A stretch of DNA of 64,000 nt, from positions 2,976,001 through 3,040,000 of the forward strand of contig NZ_AP027362.1 of NCBI RefSeq assembly GCF_030295935.1. Direction: 5' to 3'. The translations under genes were made by a program, and so were the position numbers. The notes beneath the pieces were generated by a model. That model searched no databases and was not told the DNA's origin. It saw only the letters and a program-made list of their open reading frames with translations. How positions within the stretch are numbered: the first letter of the stretch is position 1; the number at the start of each line of letters is the position of its first letter. This stretch comes from Thalassotalea piscium (lineage in GTDB: Bacteria > Pseudomonadota > Gammaproteobacteria > Enterobacterales > Alteromonadaceae). Shown here piece after piece: positions 49,501 through 57,667 of this stretch.

Positions 49501-49811
49501 GCACAGATATCTTCGCTGCTGTTGATAAATCTAAGCAAGATAGCATTTGTAAAGGTCGAAAATGCCATTCAGGAGAAGGTTGCGAGTTCAATCGCGTTGA
49601 ACTGGGGGTTGATGAATTTGTACGAACCCTGCGACATCAAGCTTATTACATAGCACGTGGTGAGGTGCTGTTGGCAAAGCATGGTAGAGAATATTTTGAT
49701 GAGTATATTGCACCAGACATGCGATTTACGTTTGGTTTAGTGAAGTATGTAGAGCTATCCAATCCTCTAATGTTCAAAGACGCTAAAGGGAGATTAGAAA
49801 ATGAACAGTAA
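46539..49811 (+). CDS. Very large tyrosine recombinase-like protein (recombinase 1)
   Basis: The 1090-residue protein has a long helical N-terminal region of unknown fold and a C-terminal tyrosine-recombinase-like core. Candidate catalytic residues are Arg776 in IRTTWNKD, a lysine region around residues 800-815, and the closing pair His908 and Tyr917 (NHATSRVTSAYL), exactly His-x8-Tyr. The second box (His-x-x-Arg) is not clear. A cysteine cluster (CKGRKCHSGEGC) after the core may bind zinc. It overlaps the next gene by 11 bp. It resembles large VPA1269-type integrase-like proteins from memory; no search was done. Confidence 0.65.
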   Translation: MKNYKNKSILNIDNTIFQSLAPKSSFLQHCLISSKWDDENEKTSSLAHYNLRLAISKLLQLINTDEEEHQALIHLLVSKPETITIKDLIQGYKSVELALVNSFPLSRAKSYSTAVRNFFNSFSAPIENGFNATELAYETLLSTNVDFKKNPNIDLFTIDVKNKIKFTVIDPDTLPNLFVKDSVLHDLLINLENASKEQPFEYSVIAGFKKLLREIDQWPENSEIKILLNKPLKKLTPTGVNEALIDFEKNLHKALPNRKLNQLSTLFRQKLFDHGLTAPELNKAKDLFKTNFNSSGQLKFKPLFKIQCKNYEHIVDSFQLPSILPLEGVGENCFNQLEKISETSAVDTGNVTDLIEILMLIQQEGYSDARLLLAKKPEDLIAYNVSKGLIELESLITEHFPNKKQEKLQLIRDFLNLCETPTKSGRLLKDFEIDSTINPKDKINTMAFQGYSKANGKKYDVTVKFNLTKLAPLLKPNSVLVTALNNLQTHTATTPMPAPSLSDIERTLGYVIDTSLESAQIKHILTSPLSELEQRDFRLGFAQLEDIIDEQDIQLKAPRSQGLRTFLSNHAGKINGLIDIKNCGFNSRFSASDEMNAQKLIEPVDENGDVLPSPIQNQQQSLSELRKNVQAYFEKPINQILNACKKEVECYKQLVSTFNTYTEKDENGVHIKDIPEDVTALVKDNQVDEGRFILKSQVSAIRKEFTTEVVMGAYLRHQLSIGTSDSTYCSQKSELIPTYVKHWFPNSSTGMRDFFWSGIFLPKNVLLMCFIRLVIRTTWNKDVIATLTRANLPEQIPEGPFVLAGFKEKVGKETTPVTIEPHEKEIREVISFLIQHHDNMVRMGFHPESIWDTPGSTKLNFLSAGVIDRLRDHYTLPYFRMELLAKHQMNLRKGIDGSLVNSQRERNHATSRVTSAYLTHPIAVIEYEANNADFQRKFETTVQFRHKEASIEKYGLDRSNIDEDLIVAPADHKEELPDWFILADGSSCTDIFAAVDKSKQDSICKGRKCHSGEGCEFNRVELGVDEFVRTLRHQAYYIARGEVLLAKHGREYFDEYIAPDMRFTFGLVKYVELSNPLMFKDAKGRLENEQ

Positions 49812-52170
49812 TCTTAAGTACCAATTCTTAGAAGATATTAAGCCAGAAGACATACTGGAAGAGCATGACGATCTACTTTTAGAAAATGCAAAACTGTTGC
49901 AAGTTACAGATGAAAAACTCGCTATTGAAGGTACAGTGTTACATTATCATGCAAAGATAACTGGTGCTAAAGCCAATGAAACGGTATTGCAAAAAGGATC
50001 TGTAGATCTGCGTGATATATGGATTCCCGGTGCTGCGGGGTGGCAGCACCCAGTGCCTATTTTGGTTTACCCTGACTATGCCAAGGCACTTGTTGAAATC
50101 ATCGATATCTATGCAAACAGAGCTAAACATACGCCGACATTTGTAAAAACTGGGGTAATGTCGCAAGTTAACGTTGCAGCGCAATTCATTGAATATATGT
50201 GCTTACATGGTCATCTCGTACTAAATGGAGTAAATCAAAAGCAAATCGATAAGATGAAAGTAACGCTCAAAGAAGGTGGTATTCCAGCAACACTAGCCTT
50301 GCATGAACGAGTTAATTCATTTGTCGATTTGTTAATCGAGAATGACGAACTAGAGCCATTTTTAATCAAAGACGGTAATAACGAAAACTCTAAAGTAACG
50401 AGTATAAGAGTACCTAAGATTGCCCAATGTATCGGTGCGGTTAGTCTTGAAAATCAAGTTCCAACTAGTGTTTACCAAAAAGTAACAGAACACCTAAAAT
50501 CAAAGGGAGTTAAAGTCGGTGCTCGTTTAGCATCCAAAGGCGCACCTGCACCTTCTCAACCAGCCGTTAAATCTTTAAATAACTGGTTTGGTACTTGGAA
50601 TAGGTTTGCAAAACTAGATAATGAAGATCGGATGCAGTTTATTCCTTTTCCTAACCCTAACCAGCTTTCTAAAAAACTAGGTAAAGTAGCTGGTCGCACG
50701 AAAAATTTGGATTTAGAGCATGTTGTTGATCTATTGGGCGGTTCACACCTTTGGGTATATGAATACTCCTCAAAAATAATCTCTTTGGTGAATGAGATTA
50801 CCAGCTTAAAAAACCAATATCTTGATGAAGGGCTTCGTCATCGAACACTGACTGAAGGTAGATTTCCTGAGTTTTTAGTTAGCTCTAAAAAAGTTAAGGA
50901 GCTTGAAAAACTGCTAGGCATTGAAATCCATAAATCGAGTTTAACCGCTTCAGATAAAGACTCTAAGGCGTTCTCTGTAACCGAGGTAATCACGTTATTG
51001 ATGACCGCATGTTATGTCATATTGCAGACTTACAACGCAAGAAGACAAGCCGAAATCCAGCACCCTCTTATTGGTATTACGGAAGAGTTCTTCCGCTGCA
51101 AAGATAAAAAATTCAATTGGTATCAGGCATGCTTTTATAACGAAAAAAATGGTGAGCGCCGTTGGTACACAACTAATAACGGTAGCACTAAAGCAATTCA
51201 ATGTTTAATCAAATTGAAAAAAGCATGGGCCGCTGTTGATGTTGACGGTTTATTTAATGTGCCAACTTTTCGAATTGATGAACAAGGTAACTTCAAACAC
51301 TATAAATATCATTTTAATAAGGGTAAAGATTCAAAGATCACTGGCAACGCCTTCTTAAAAATGATGCTAGGTGATGCTGAAGTGGACATGTCAAGCCACC
51401 CATTCAGACGTATCTACGCTGTTATTTACCATTATCAGTATAAAAACGCAGACTTACTGGCATTATGTCACCAGCTAGGACATGTTGATCCCGAAGAAAC
51501 AACTGTTTATGTGACGGAGCCTGCCGCTAGAGAAACGCATGAGCAACTTCATCATAAAACCAAGCTGACTCGAAATGAGAAAGCTGAATCAACCGTTGCG
51601 ATAAAAGAAGAAAATAAGGCTCTAGATAAAATCATTGCTGAAGTAGGTGTTGAAACAACGGCAAAAGATATTCTGACTCTACTTATGGGCACCGAAGAAA
51701 TGGCAGGTAAATATACTTCTTATTTGAAAAAGGTTTACCGCGTTTTACAAAAGAGTGTCAGGTTCAACAACTATACCAAAGACAAGTACGGTAAAGGCTT
51801 TAGCGAATTACCTGACGAAGAAAAAAGTAATGAAATGGCTCAAGTGCTGGATGCTAGAGGCCACAAACACAAACCTAAACCACATGCTACTTGCCATAAA
51901 AAAGAGGGAGAAGCTAAAAAGCATAAGGCACCTTGTGAACCATCTGTGTGTAAAGGCTGTGCATACCAAGAAGTAAAACGAACCCAGCTTGATATTATGA
52001 AAGAAGACTTAATCGCGCTAAAGGCAGTCCAAGCTGATTATTTGACGCTCCCTGTTGAACGTATGCGAGCTAAGGAACAAAGCGCTAATTTAGAGATTTT
52101 AATTGAAAGCCATGAACGCACAATGAAAAGAAGTAAGAGTATTTTCCAAGGGGAGCAACCTAATGGCTAA
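49801..52170 (+). CDS. Large tyrosine recombinase (recombinase 2)
   Basis: The 789-residue protein has a complete set of tyrosine-recombinase motifs: Arg414 or Arg415 in YNARRQAEI, His533-x-x-Arg536 (HPFRR), His561 (LGHVD) and Tyr570, giving His-x8-Tyr. This is stronger evidence than for recombinase 1. A C-terminal cysteine/histidine cluster (HATCHKK, then CEPSVCKGC) may be a zinc site, and the tail is helical. A GGGAG ribosome site precedes the ATG. It overlaps the downstream gene by 8 bp. It could correspond to a gamma-mobile-trio integrase. Confidence 0.78.
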   Translation: MNSNLKYQFLEDIKPEDILEEHDDLLLENAKLLQVTDEKLAIEGTVLHYHAKITGAKANETVLQKGSVDLRDIWIPGAAGWQHPVPILVYPDYAKALVEIIDIYANRAKHTPTFVKTGVMSQVNVAAQFIEYMCLHGHLVLNGVNQKQIDKMKVTLKEGGIPATLALHERVNSFVDLLIENDELEPFLIKDGNNENSKVTSIRVPKIAQCIGAVSLENQVPTSVYQKVTEHLKSKGVKVGARLASKGAPAPSQPAVKSLNNWFGTWNRFAKLDNEDRMQFIPFPNPNQLSKKLGKVAGRTKNLDLEHVVDLLGGSHLWVYEYSSKIISLVNEITSLKNQYLDEGLRHRTLTEGRFPEFLVSSKKVKELEKLLGIEIHKSSLTASDKDSKAFSVTEVITLLMTACYVILQTYNARRQAEIQHPLIGITEEFFRCKDKKFNWYQACFYNEKNGERRWYTTNNGSTKAIQCLIKLKKAWAAVDVDGLFNVPTFRIDEQGNFKHYKYHFNKGKDSKITGNAFLKMMLGDAEVDMSSHPFRRIYAVIYHYQYKNADLLALCHQLGHVDPEETTVYVTEPAARETHEQLHHKTKLTRNEKAESTVAIKEENKALDKIIAEVGVETTAKDILTLLMGTEEMAGKYTSYLKKVYRVLQKSVRFNNYTKDKYGKGFSELPDEEKSNEMAQVLDARGHKHKPKPHATCHKKEGEAKKHKAPCEPSVCKGCAYQEVKRTQLDIMKEDLIALKAVQADYLTLPVERMRAKEQSANLEILIESHERTMKRSKSIFQGEQPNG

Positions 52171-52867
52171 GACAAATCAAACCCAAGACCCTCAACAAAA
52201 AGAAGCCTTTGAGCGCATTGAGAGAAAAGTAGAAATACTTGAAAAGTGGGCAGCCAATGGAATCCCCTTTGTACTTGTTAATGGCAATAGACAGATTGAT
52301 GACAAGGGAAAGTACGTTCTTGAATTCTTCCCTACCAGCCCTACAGGACTTAGAAAGTGGAATGGTAAACAAAATAGCAAAGATGTTGTTAAGCAATATG
52401 ATATTCCGCCATATACAACATCTGCAAAGTCTCTGGATGCAATACCAACGGGCTTAAAACTCAGAATTTATGGCGACGATAATAAACTTAACCTTTGGGA
52501 GAGGCTGAAATTTAAGGCCAAGCTGCAAAGCAACGCTAAAGAAAAGAATGCTCTGCAAGAGCTAGAGGAAGAGCTAAAAATATCTGAAGCTAATCATCAG
52601 GGATTAGCGTATGAATTAATTGAACTTCGAGTGACTAACAAACACTTGGAAGAAGAAAACAGCACGTTAGAAAACCAGATTGAAAGTGTCCGGTTGTCTA
52701 TAAAATCACAGCTTGATCTAAAGAAAAAACAACTTAAGCAGTCTGATCTAAAGAACAAGCAACTTAGCATCGAAAATGCAAAGCTAAAAAAGCTTTTAGA
52801 TGAACATGGTATCGACTACGAAATTGCTGACGAGAGCACCTCTATTATTGATTTTCCGGGGAAGTAA
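52163..52867 (+). CDS. Coiled-coil mobility-module protein
   Basis: The 234-residue protein has an N-terminal globular region (about 1-110, with EKWAANGIPF and FFPTSPTGLRKWNG) and a long coiled coil (about 120-215). A GGGGAG ribosome site precedes the ATG. It lies in the middle of the recombinase operon, so it may be a DNA-bridging or accessory factor, much as TnpC helps TnpA and TnpB in Tn554; that comparison is inference. It may be GmtX-like, by pattern from memory. Confidence 0.55.
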   Translation: MAKTNQTQDPQQKEAFERIERKVEILEKWAANGIPFVLVNGNRQIDDKGKYVLEFFPTSPTGLRKWNGKQNSKDVVKQYDIPPYTTSAKSLDAIPTGLKLRIYGDDNKLNLWERLKFKAKLQSNAKEKNALQELEEELKISEANHQGLAYELIELRVTNKHLEEENSTLENQIESVRLSIKSQLDLKKKQLKQSDLKNKQLSIENAKLKKLLDEHGIDYEIADESTSIIDFPGK

Positions 52868-52870
52868 ATC

Positions 52871-53314
52871 ATGGTGAATAAGCGCAGAAAATCTTCTCAG
52901 GATATCGGTAAACAGAATGCTAAAAAGATAGCAGATTGGGTAAAAACTTCGCCTGTTATCCCTTTGTATCAAGGTAGGGTAAACAAGACTCAAATTTTCA
53001 AGATGCATAATGTGCCTAAATCAACGCTTGATACGAATGAAGATCTACAAAAATTATTTGATCCTGATGGTCCAATAGAAAAGCTAGTTCAAAAACAAAA
53101 AGTGCTTGAGGTTGAGGTGCCTGATGATGTTGAAGAAGAAAGTTCCGCAAAAGAAAATATAGAAAATATGCTCTCCAATAGTGAGCTTGAATTGAAACTT
53201 AAGGCATTGGAGACCCAGCTTAACTCAATTCAAATAGATCTGGCTTCAGAAGAGTTTTTGTTGGCGACAGGTCGGTATATTCCAAAGCTTTACTTGGATG
53301 ATGGTGACGTGTGA
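52871..53314 (+). CDS. Small helical protein, VPA1267-like
   Basis: The 147-residue protein has an N-terminal part with the pattern GKQNAKKIADW, then YQGRVNKTQIFKMHNVP and KSTLDTNEDL, which looks like a small DNA-binding fold, followed by an acidic linker and a coiled coil. From memory the first 70 residues match the pattern of VPA1267-family proteins found beside large recombinases. It starts 3 bp after the previous stop, with a GGGGAAG ribosome site. Confidence 0.55.
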   Translation: MVNKRRKSSQDIGKQNAKKIADWVKTSPVIPLYQGRVNKTQIFKMHNVPKSTLDTNEDLQKLFDPDGPIEKLVQKQKVLEVEVPDDVEEESSAKENIENMLSNSELELKLKALETQLNSIQIDLASEEFLLATGRYIPKLYLDDGDV

Positions 53315-55545
53315 TGCAAATAAGCAATATATCATTTCACGAAGATGTTAAGCAATTAACAGGCGTAGTCACTTTAGTTCGGCACCATACACAAGATAAA
53401 CGTGGTATTTCATCTATATTTTTATTAAAGATTGCACGTGAAAAAATAGTCGTTAAGGCTGAATTCGGTACGATCACTTCAATCCCACAAACAGGGGAAA
53501 TCTGGAGGGTGACTGGTGATTATTTCTTTGATAAAGAATATGGCTCACAGTTCATTGTTGATGAGGCTATAAAGCAGCACCCCAGCGCAGATATTTCAAC
53601 AGATGTTCTTTGTGATTTTCTTATCTACAACGCTCATTTTGTCGGTATAAATAGCTATTGGACCAAGAAACTTAAGGTCGCTTTTGGTGAAGATTTAATT
53701 GCAGTTTTACAAAGTTACTCAGCTAAAAAGTTATCTAACTGTAAAAAGCTAAAAATCTCACCAGTTATGGCTCAAAATCTTTGTGATGGTTGGGCTAAGG
53801 CTGTTGGTGAAACTGAATTAAATCTATTTTTTGAACGACACAATTTACCAGTTGAGTATGTTGAAACGACTCGTCAGCTATTAGGACATGACGCAAGTAG
53901 CCTGATAAAAAAGAATCCATATCTGCTCTATCCTATAACCTCTGTAAATGCTGCAAAGCGGACATGGAAATCACTAGACAAAAAATTAAGAGCTAATTTT
54001 GATATCAATTTAAACGACAAGCGTAGAGCGATTTCGTTTATTGAATCAATACTGTATTCGTCATTCAGTAATAACGGTGATATGGCACTGCCTGCTAATG
54101 AAGTCAAAGCTGAGCTGAATGAGGCTGGTATTGTATTTGATTTAAATGAAATTGAAAAAAGCGCTTTTCAAACGCTTTGTTTCAACAAACAAAATAACAC
54201 TATCCAAATCTTAGGTCATCAGGCGATTGAGAAGGCAATTAACACATTGCTTCACAAGCGTTTATCTATGACAAAGCAGCTATTTGATACAAATTCGTTG
54301 GCGTTTGACGAAACGTTGTCAATATTAGATCACAACAATGTTGTACTGAATCCTCTTCAGTTACAGGCATTAGGTAATGCCTTTAATCAACCAGTTTCTT
54401 TTATTGTCGGGGAAGCTGGAACAGGAAAGTCTTTGCTATCCCAGATCATCATTGATATATGCCTTAATAACGGTATTAACGTTTGGAAAGTTAACTCAGT
54501 TGTTTGTAATGGAGACGCTTTACTGCCTAATTTAAAGGGAGAGTCAATTAATCGCTTCATTTCACAGGCAAAAAAGCGAAACCTAAAAGGCGCATTGTCT
54601 GGGGCACTTATCCTGATAGAAAATTCAAATTCGGTTGATATGTTAACACTGTATAAACTTTTAAAGGTTATTCCTCTTAACGCTCACATTTGCTTTATTG
54701 GTGATAAATTTAAATTACCTCCTATAGGTCCGGGATCGTTTTTCAAACAGGCTGTTGAATTAAAAGATGAAGCCCTAACAGAGTTAATTGAAGTGAAAGG
54801 TGCCGAGTCCCAGTCTGATATCCAACGGCTGTATAGCTCTTTAATTGGTGGCGCTGCATCATCAGTATTTGATGCTATTCCTGCATTTGACGTGTCAGAA
54901 GAGCAAAGCCTAAGTATTTACCATACTGAAGATAAATATCACGAGATGCTTAGTACCATTACGACCAATATTTGGTTCGAATTGGCTTCAATGTTAAGTG
55001 ATGTACCTAAGATCATTTGTTCTAACCCACAATTGTGCGATGACATAAATTCTCAGGTTCAGCGGATTCGTTTTGACCGGAAAAAAGTAGCAAAGCTAGA
55101 AATTGGTGAATCTGTTTTCTACGCAGGGGAACCTATTATTTTTGCTAAACCTAATAAATTTATTGATGTATCGGTTGGTACGTTGGCAAACATAGTAGAA
55201 GTTTACGAAAAGCCTGTCGTTGCATATGGGCGTGACTGTTGGATGAAAATAGAGATTGGCGGTGATTGTATCGATTTGTCTATAGAAGATATTGAAAGCA
55301 TTGCTCTTTGTTATGCAATTACGGCGCACAAGGTTCAGGGTAATCAATTTAATCATTCCTTGGTTATTTTGGATAATTTCTATTTGATTGATAAATCATG
55401 GCTTTACACATGTATAAACGCATCTAAAGAGTCGATGTTATTTATCGGCAAGAGGAGTCAATTAATCAACACGGTTGATGCCACAGAGTTTAGCGCTAAA
55501 AGACATTGTGGTGTTCCGCTTAAACTGGAGGTTTCAGATGAGTAA
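53314..55545 (+). CDS. RecD-like superfamily 1 helicase with degenerate Walker B
   Basis: The 743-residue protein has N-terminal domains like RecD2/TraA-type helicases and two RecA folds. Walker A is intact (GEAGTGKS, Lys372). The Walker B region reads LILIENSNSVD: the expected Asp-Glu pair is Glu436-Asn437. Motif VI-like AITAHKVQGNQF is kept. It may thus bind but poorly hydrolyse ATP. The ATG at 53314 shares one base with the upstream stop. It lies within the recombinase operon, so it may process recombination intermediates; that is inference. Confidence 0.75.
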   Translation: MQISNISFHEDVKQLTGVVTLVRHHTQDKRGISSIFLLKIAREKIVVKAEFGTITSIPQTGEIWRVTGDYFFDKEYGSQFIVDEAIKQHPSADISTDVLCDFLIYNAHFVGINSYWTKKLKVAFGEDLIAVLQSYSAKKLSNCKKLKISPVMAQNLCDGWAKAVGETELNLFFERHNLPVEYVETTRQLLGHDASSLIKKNPYLLYPITSVNAAKRTWKSLDKKLRANFDINLNDKRRAISFIESILYSSFSNNGDMALPANEVKAELNEAGIVFDLNEIEKSAFQTLCFNKQNNTIQILGHQAIEKAINTLLHKRLSMTKQLFDTNSLAFDETLSILDHNNVVLNPLQLQALGNAFNQPVSFIVGEAGTGKSLLSQIIIDICLNNGINVWKVNSVVCNGDALLPNLKGESINRFISQAKKRNLKGALSGALILIENSNSVDMLTLYKLLKVIPLNAHICFIGDKFKLPPIGPGSFFKQAVELKDEALTELIEVKGAESQSDIQRLYSSLIGGAASSVFDAIPAFDVSEEQSLSIYHTEDKYHEMLSTITTNIWFELASMLSDVPKIICSNPQLCDDINSQVQRIRFDRKKVAKLEIGESVFYAGEPIIFAKPNKFIDVSVGTLANIVEVYEKPVVAYGRDCWMKIEIGGDCIDLSIEDIESIALCYAITAHKVQGNQFNHSLVILDNFYLIDKSWLYTCINASKESMLFIGKRSQLINTVDATEFSAKRHCGVPLKLEVSDE

Positions 55546-56887
55546 CGGTATTACTGAAACAAAGGTACGCTATGATCGTCGAGATCATTATGTTTACCAA
55601 GATATAAGCGGAGAGGTTCTTTGGGCACCGACAGATTTTATCATTGAGCTGGATAGAGATCCTAAAACTAAGCGTACTTATCGAAAGGCTATCAGACGAT
55701 TATTTAAATTCTTAAACTCTGGCAAACATAAACTAAGCTGGCTTGAAATGAACGACTCACGGATGAGGGAATTTAGGGCATTCTGTTTAAATGAAACAAC
55801 GGCAGATTCACGCTACAGAGGTAATGAAAACGTTGCCAAGCAAACTGTCAACAGTGATTTTTTGATGCCAATCTATAACTTTTATCATTGGGTACAAAAG
55901 CAAGGTACATATCACCCAAATATTCTTGGTTTTGATCCGGCCAATAAGTTTTCATATCAGATAACATCATCATTACTTTTGAAGGAAATTGCCGTATCTA
56001 GAAATGAAAAGCCAAATAATAATTCACTTTATCCAGAATTATATAGAGATTGTGATACCAGAAGTCGAAACAGAAAAGATGCAAGTGAGTATGAGCTAGA
56101 AGAACTAAATAATTACATAGTTAATGAATATCAGGGCTATGAGCGAGCGTCACTACTCTTAATTGCGCAGATCATGAATGAAACGGGTAGCCGCCCAATT
56201 TCTGTTAGTAGCTATCGTAGACTTCAATTTTCTAAAGAAATCATCGAAAGAGAATTCTTCCTCAACAAGCAAGATAGTTTATCAATTGTTCCAAAGCTGG
56301 CTAAGCAAGGAAATACCATGCCAGTGAGCTTTAGATTCTCTACGGTACTCGCTGTCAGGAATTTTATTGAGAATGATTTAGAAGAGTTTCTCACCAACAT
56401 TGATACTGTCAACTACGATGGTCATTTGTTCATAGACCCCAACAACTATAAACCATTAACGGCGGAAAATATCAGCAAGGTCTTCAGTGAAATCACCACA
56501 GAACTTGGCTGGCCTAAAGGTAAATCGATATACTCATTACGCCATAAATTTTCAGGCGATAGCCTTGATAAGCATTTGGACGCTGCAATAGAGCTAGGCT
56601 TTAGTGCCAATGAAACCGCAATTGCACTTCAGATGGAAAAAGAGATGACCCATCGTAGCTCCGGCTCTCTAGAAGACTATATTTCGAGTCGTAAAAGAAC
56701 GATGCAACAAACTGAATCTTTTAAGAAGTCATTAAAAATTAGTGAGCTAGAATCAGATAAAACTCGCCTTGAGTTAGAAAGGCAAAAAGCGATAGAAAGC
56801 GCAGAGCAAAAAGATGCAGAGAATCAGGCACTGTTATTAGAAATTCAAAAGCTACAAAGCCAACTAAAAGATGGCGATATTAATTAG
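55538..56887 (+). CDS. Tyrosine recombinase (recombinase 3)
   Basis: The 449-residue protein has an N-terminal SAM-like core-binding domain (about 30-140) and a catalytic domain with Arg219 (TGSRPIS), Arg335 (YSLRHKF; the usual His two before it is Tyr332-Ser333-Leu334), His372 (MTHRSSG) and Tyr381, again His-x8-Tyr. A C-terminal coiled coil follows. The start ATG at 55538 has a GGAGG ribosome site and overlaps the helicase stop by 8 bp (ATGAGTAA), so an upstream ATG is rejected. It is last in the module and might match the gamma-mobile-trio recombinase GmtY. Confidence 0.8.
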   Translation: MSNGITETKVRYDRRDHYVYQDISGEVLWAPTDFIIELDRDPKTKRTYRKAIRRLFKFLNSGKHKLSWLEMNDSRMREFRAFCLNETTADSRYRGNENVAKQTVNSDFLMPIYNFYHWVQKQGTYHPNILGFDPANKFSYQITSSLLLKEIAVSRNEKPNNNSLYPELYRDCDTRSRNRKDASEYELEELNNYIVNEYQGYERASLLLIAQIMNETGSRPISVSSYRRLQFSKEIIEREFFLNKQDSLSIVPKLAKQGNTMPVSFRFSTVLAVRNFIENDLEEFLTNIDTVNYDGHLFIDPNNYKPLTAENISKVFSEITTELGWPKGKSIYSLRHKFSGDSLDKHLDAAIELGFSANETAIALQMEKEMTHRSSGSLEDYISSRKRTMQQTESFKKSLKISELESDKTRLELERQKAIESAEQKDAENQALLLEIQKLQSQLKDGDIN

Positions 56888-57084
56888 TAAATATCTGAAC
56901 CGGGGATCTCAAGATCTCCTAGATCACCAACCTGCGAATAAAAAGGATGAGTTTCAAATGTATATATTTTATCATCGGACTCGTTATCTTTCGAAACGGC
57001 ATAGTCAAAGCTTGTAGTATCGGATTCTAATGAGTCGAGAACGTCACTAAGTTTTGGGTACTTGAATTCAAGTTTCTTATTCAT
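56884..57084 (-). CDS. Small acidic protein of unknown function
   Basis: The 66-residue acidic protein (MNKKLEFKYPKLSDVLDSL at the start, DLGDLEIPGSDIY at the end) is on the strand opposite the recombinase operon and overlaps its last stop by four bases. A good AGAGG ribosome site precedes the ATG. No family was recognised. It may be a first cargo gene. Confidence 0.5.
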   Translation of the reverse strand: MNKKLEFKYPKLSDVLDSLESDTTSFDYAVSKDNESDDKIYTFETHPFYSQVGDLGDLEIPGSDIY

Positions 57085-57187
57085 CGTAAACCTCTATAGT
57101 TCGCCCTGAGTAGTTATAGTATAGAGTGAGGGTCATAGACTCTCCAGTTCAAATGCTAAGAAGTGGTGCTTACGATTGAGTTTTTGA

Positions 57188-57214
57188 AAAAGTAACCTAT
57201 GAGAGGTTACTTTT
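57188..57214. promoter_or_regulatory. Palindromic repeat 1 (GTAACC-type)
   Basis: Perfect 11-bp arms AAAAGTAACCT and AGGTTACTTTT with a 5-base centre. It is the first of two similar repeats 40 bp apart between the mobility module and cargo. It may be an operator or a recombinase site. Confidence 0.6.
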
Positions 57215-57227
57215 GATAGGAGTACAA

Positions 57228-57254
57228 AATAGTAACCGTTGAAAGGTTATTATT
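57228..57254. promoter_or_regulatory. Palindromic repeat 2 (GTAACC-type)
   Basis: Arms AATAGTAACC and GGTTATTATT with a 7-base centre pair at 9 of 10 positions. It shares the GTAACC/GGTTA core with repeat 1, and the centres are 40 bp apart, near four helical turns. Confidence 0.55.
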
Positions 57255-57334
57255 TGGCGGCAAACAAAACCTATAGTAGATTTCAATTCTAGTTTTGGAG
57301 TTTTTTTGAATACGCAAGCTTAAGGCTATAATCA

Positions 57335-57514
57335 GTGAAAATAAAAAAGCCACACACGCTCAAGCAAGCTTTAGCAAATATGAAGCTCGAAAACTTGTCT
57401 CCATCTCCTGAAGTTAGTGTACTTCTGCAACAAGCATTAGTGGATGAGAACATTGACACAGAAGACATAATAAGCCTATTACGTGCTGCGCACCGTACTG
57501 ATGAAGTACGTTAG
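57335..57514 (+). CDS. Orphan VbhA-like antitoxin domain protein
   Basis: This GTG-started frame gives 59 residues (starting MKIKKPHTLKQALANMKL, then ENLSPSPEV, ending in HRTDEVR). The pattern, a short helix, a PSPE-type turn, then a helix with an acidic middle, resembles VbhA antitoxins that block Fic toxins. No Fic gene is in view. It lies between two palindromes and a terminator. Confidence 0.45.
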   Translation: MKIKKPHTLKQALANMKLENLSPSPEVSVLLQQALVDENIDTEDIISLLRAAHRTDEVR

Positions 57515-57531
57515 TATACTGAATATTAATC

Positions 57532-57560
57532 GTCACGGTTAGCAATTACATAACCGTGAC
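57532..57560 (+). terminator. Hairpin after the VbhA-like gene
   Basis: A perfect 10-bp stem GTCACGGTTA/TAACCGTGAC with a 9-base loop, 17 bp past the stop at 57514. There is no clear U-tract, so it may instead be part of a control site of merR. Confidence 0.5.
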
Positions 57561-57611
57561 TGATAACATTCAATAGATAAAGTAATAATTGAGATAATTA
57601 TTTCTTCTACA

Positions 57612-57640
57612 TTAAGGTCAATTTTGAATACTGGTATAAT
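57612..57640 (+). promoter_or_regulatory. Probable merR promoter
   Basis: -10 TATAAT (57635-57640) with a 17-bp spacer from a weak -35 TTAAGG (57612-57617), 27 bp before the merR ATG. Confidence 0.5.
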
Positions 57641-57667
57641 GGCACTTATTGATTGAAGAGTCTGTTT

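Noticed and set aside
55475-55537. Upstream start for recombinase 3 at 55475
   Set aside because: It would overlap the helicase gene by 71 bp; the ATG at 55538 has GGAGG and a usual short overlap.
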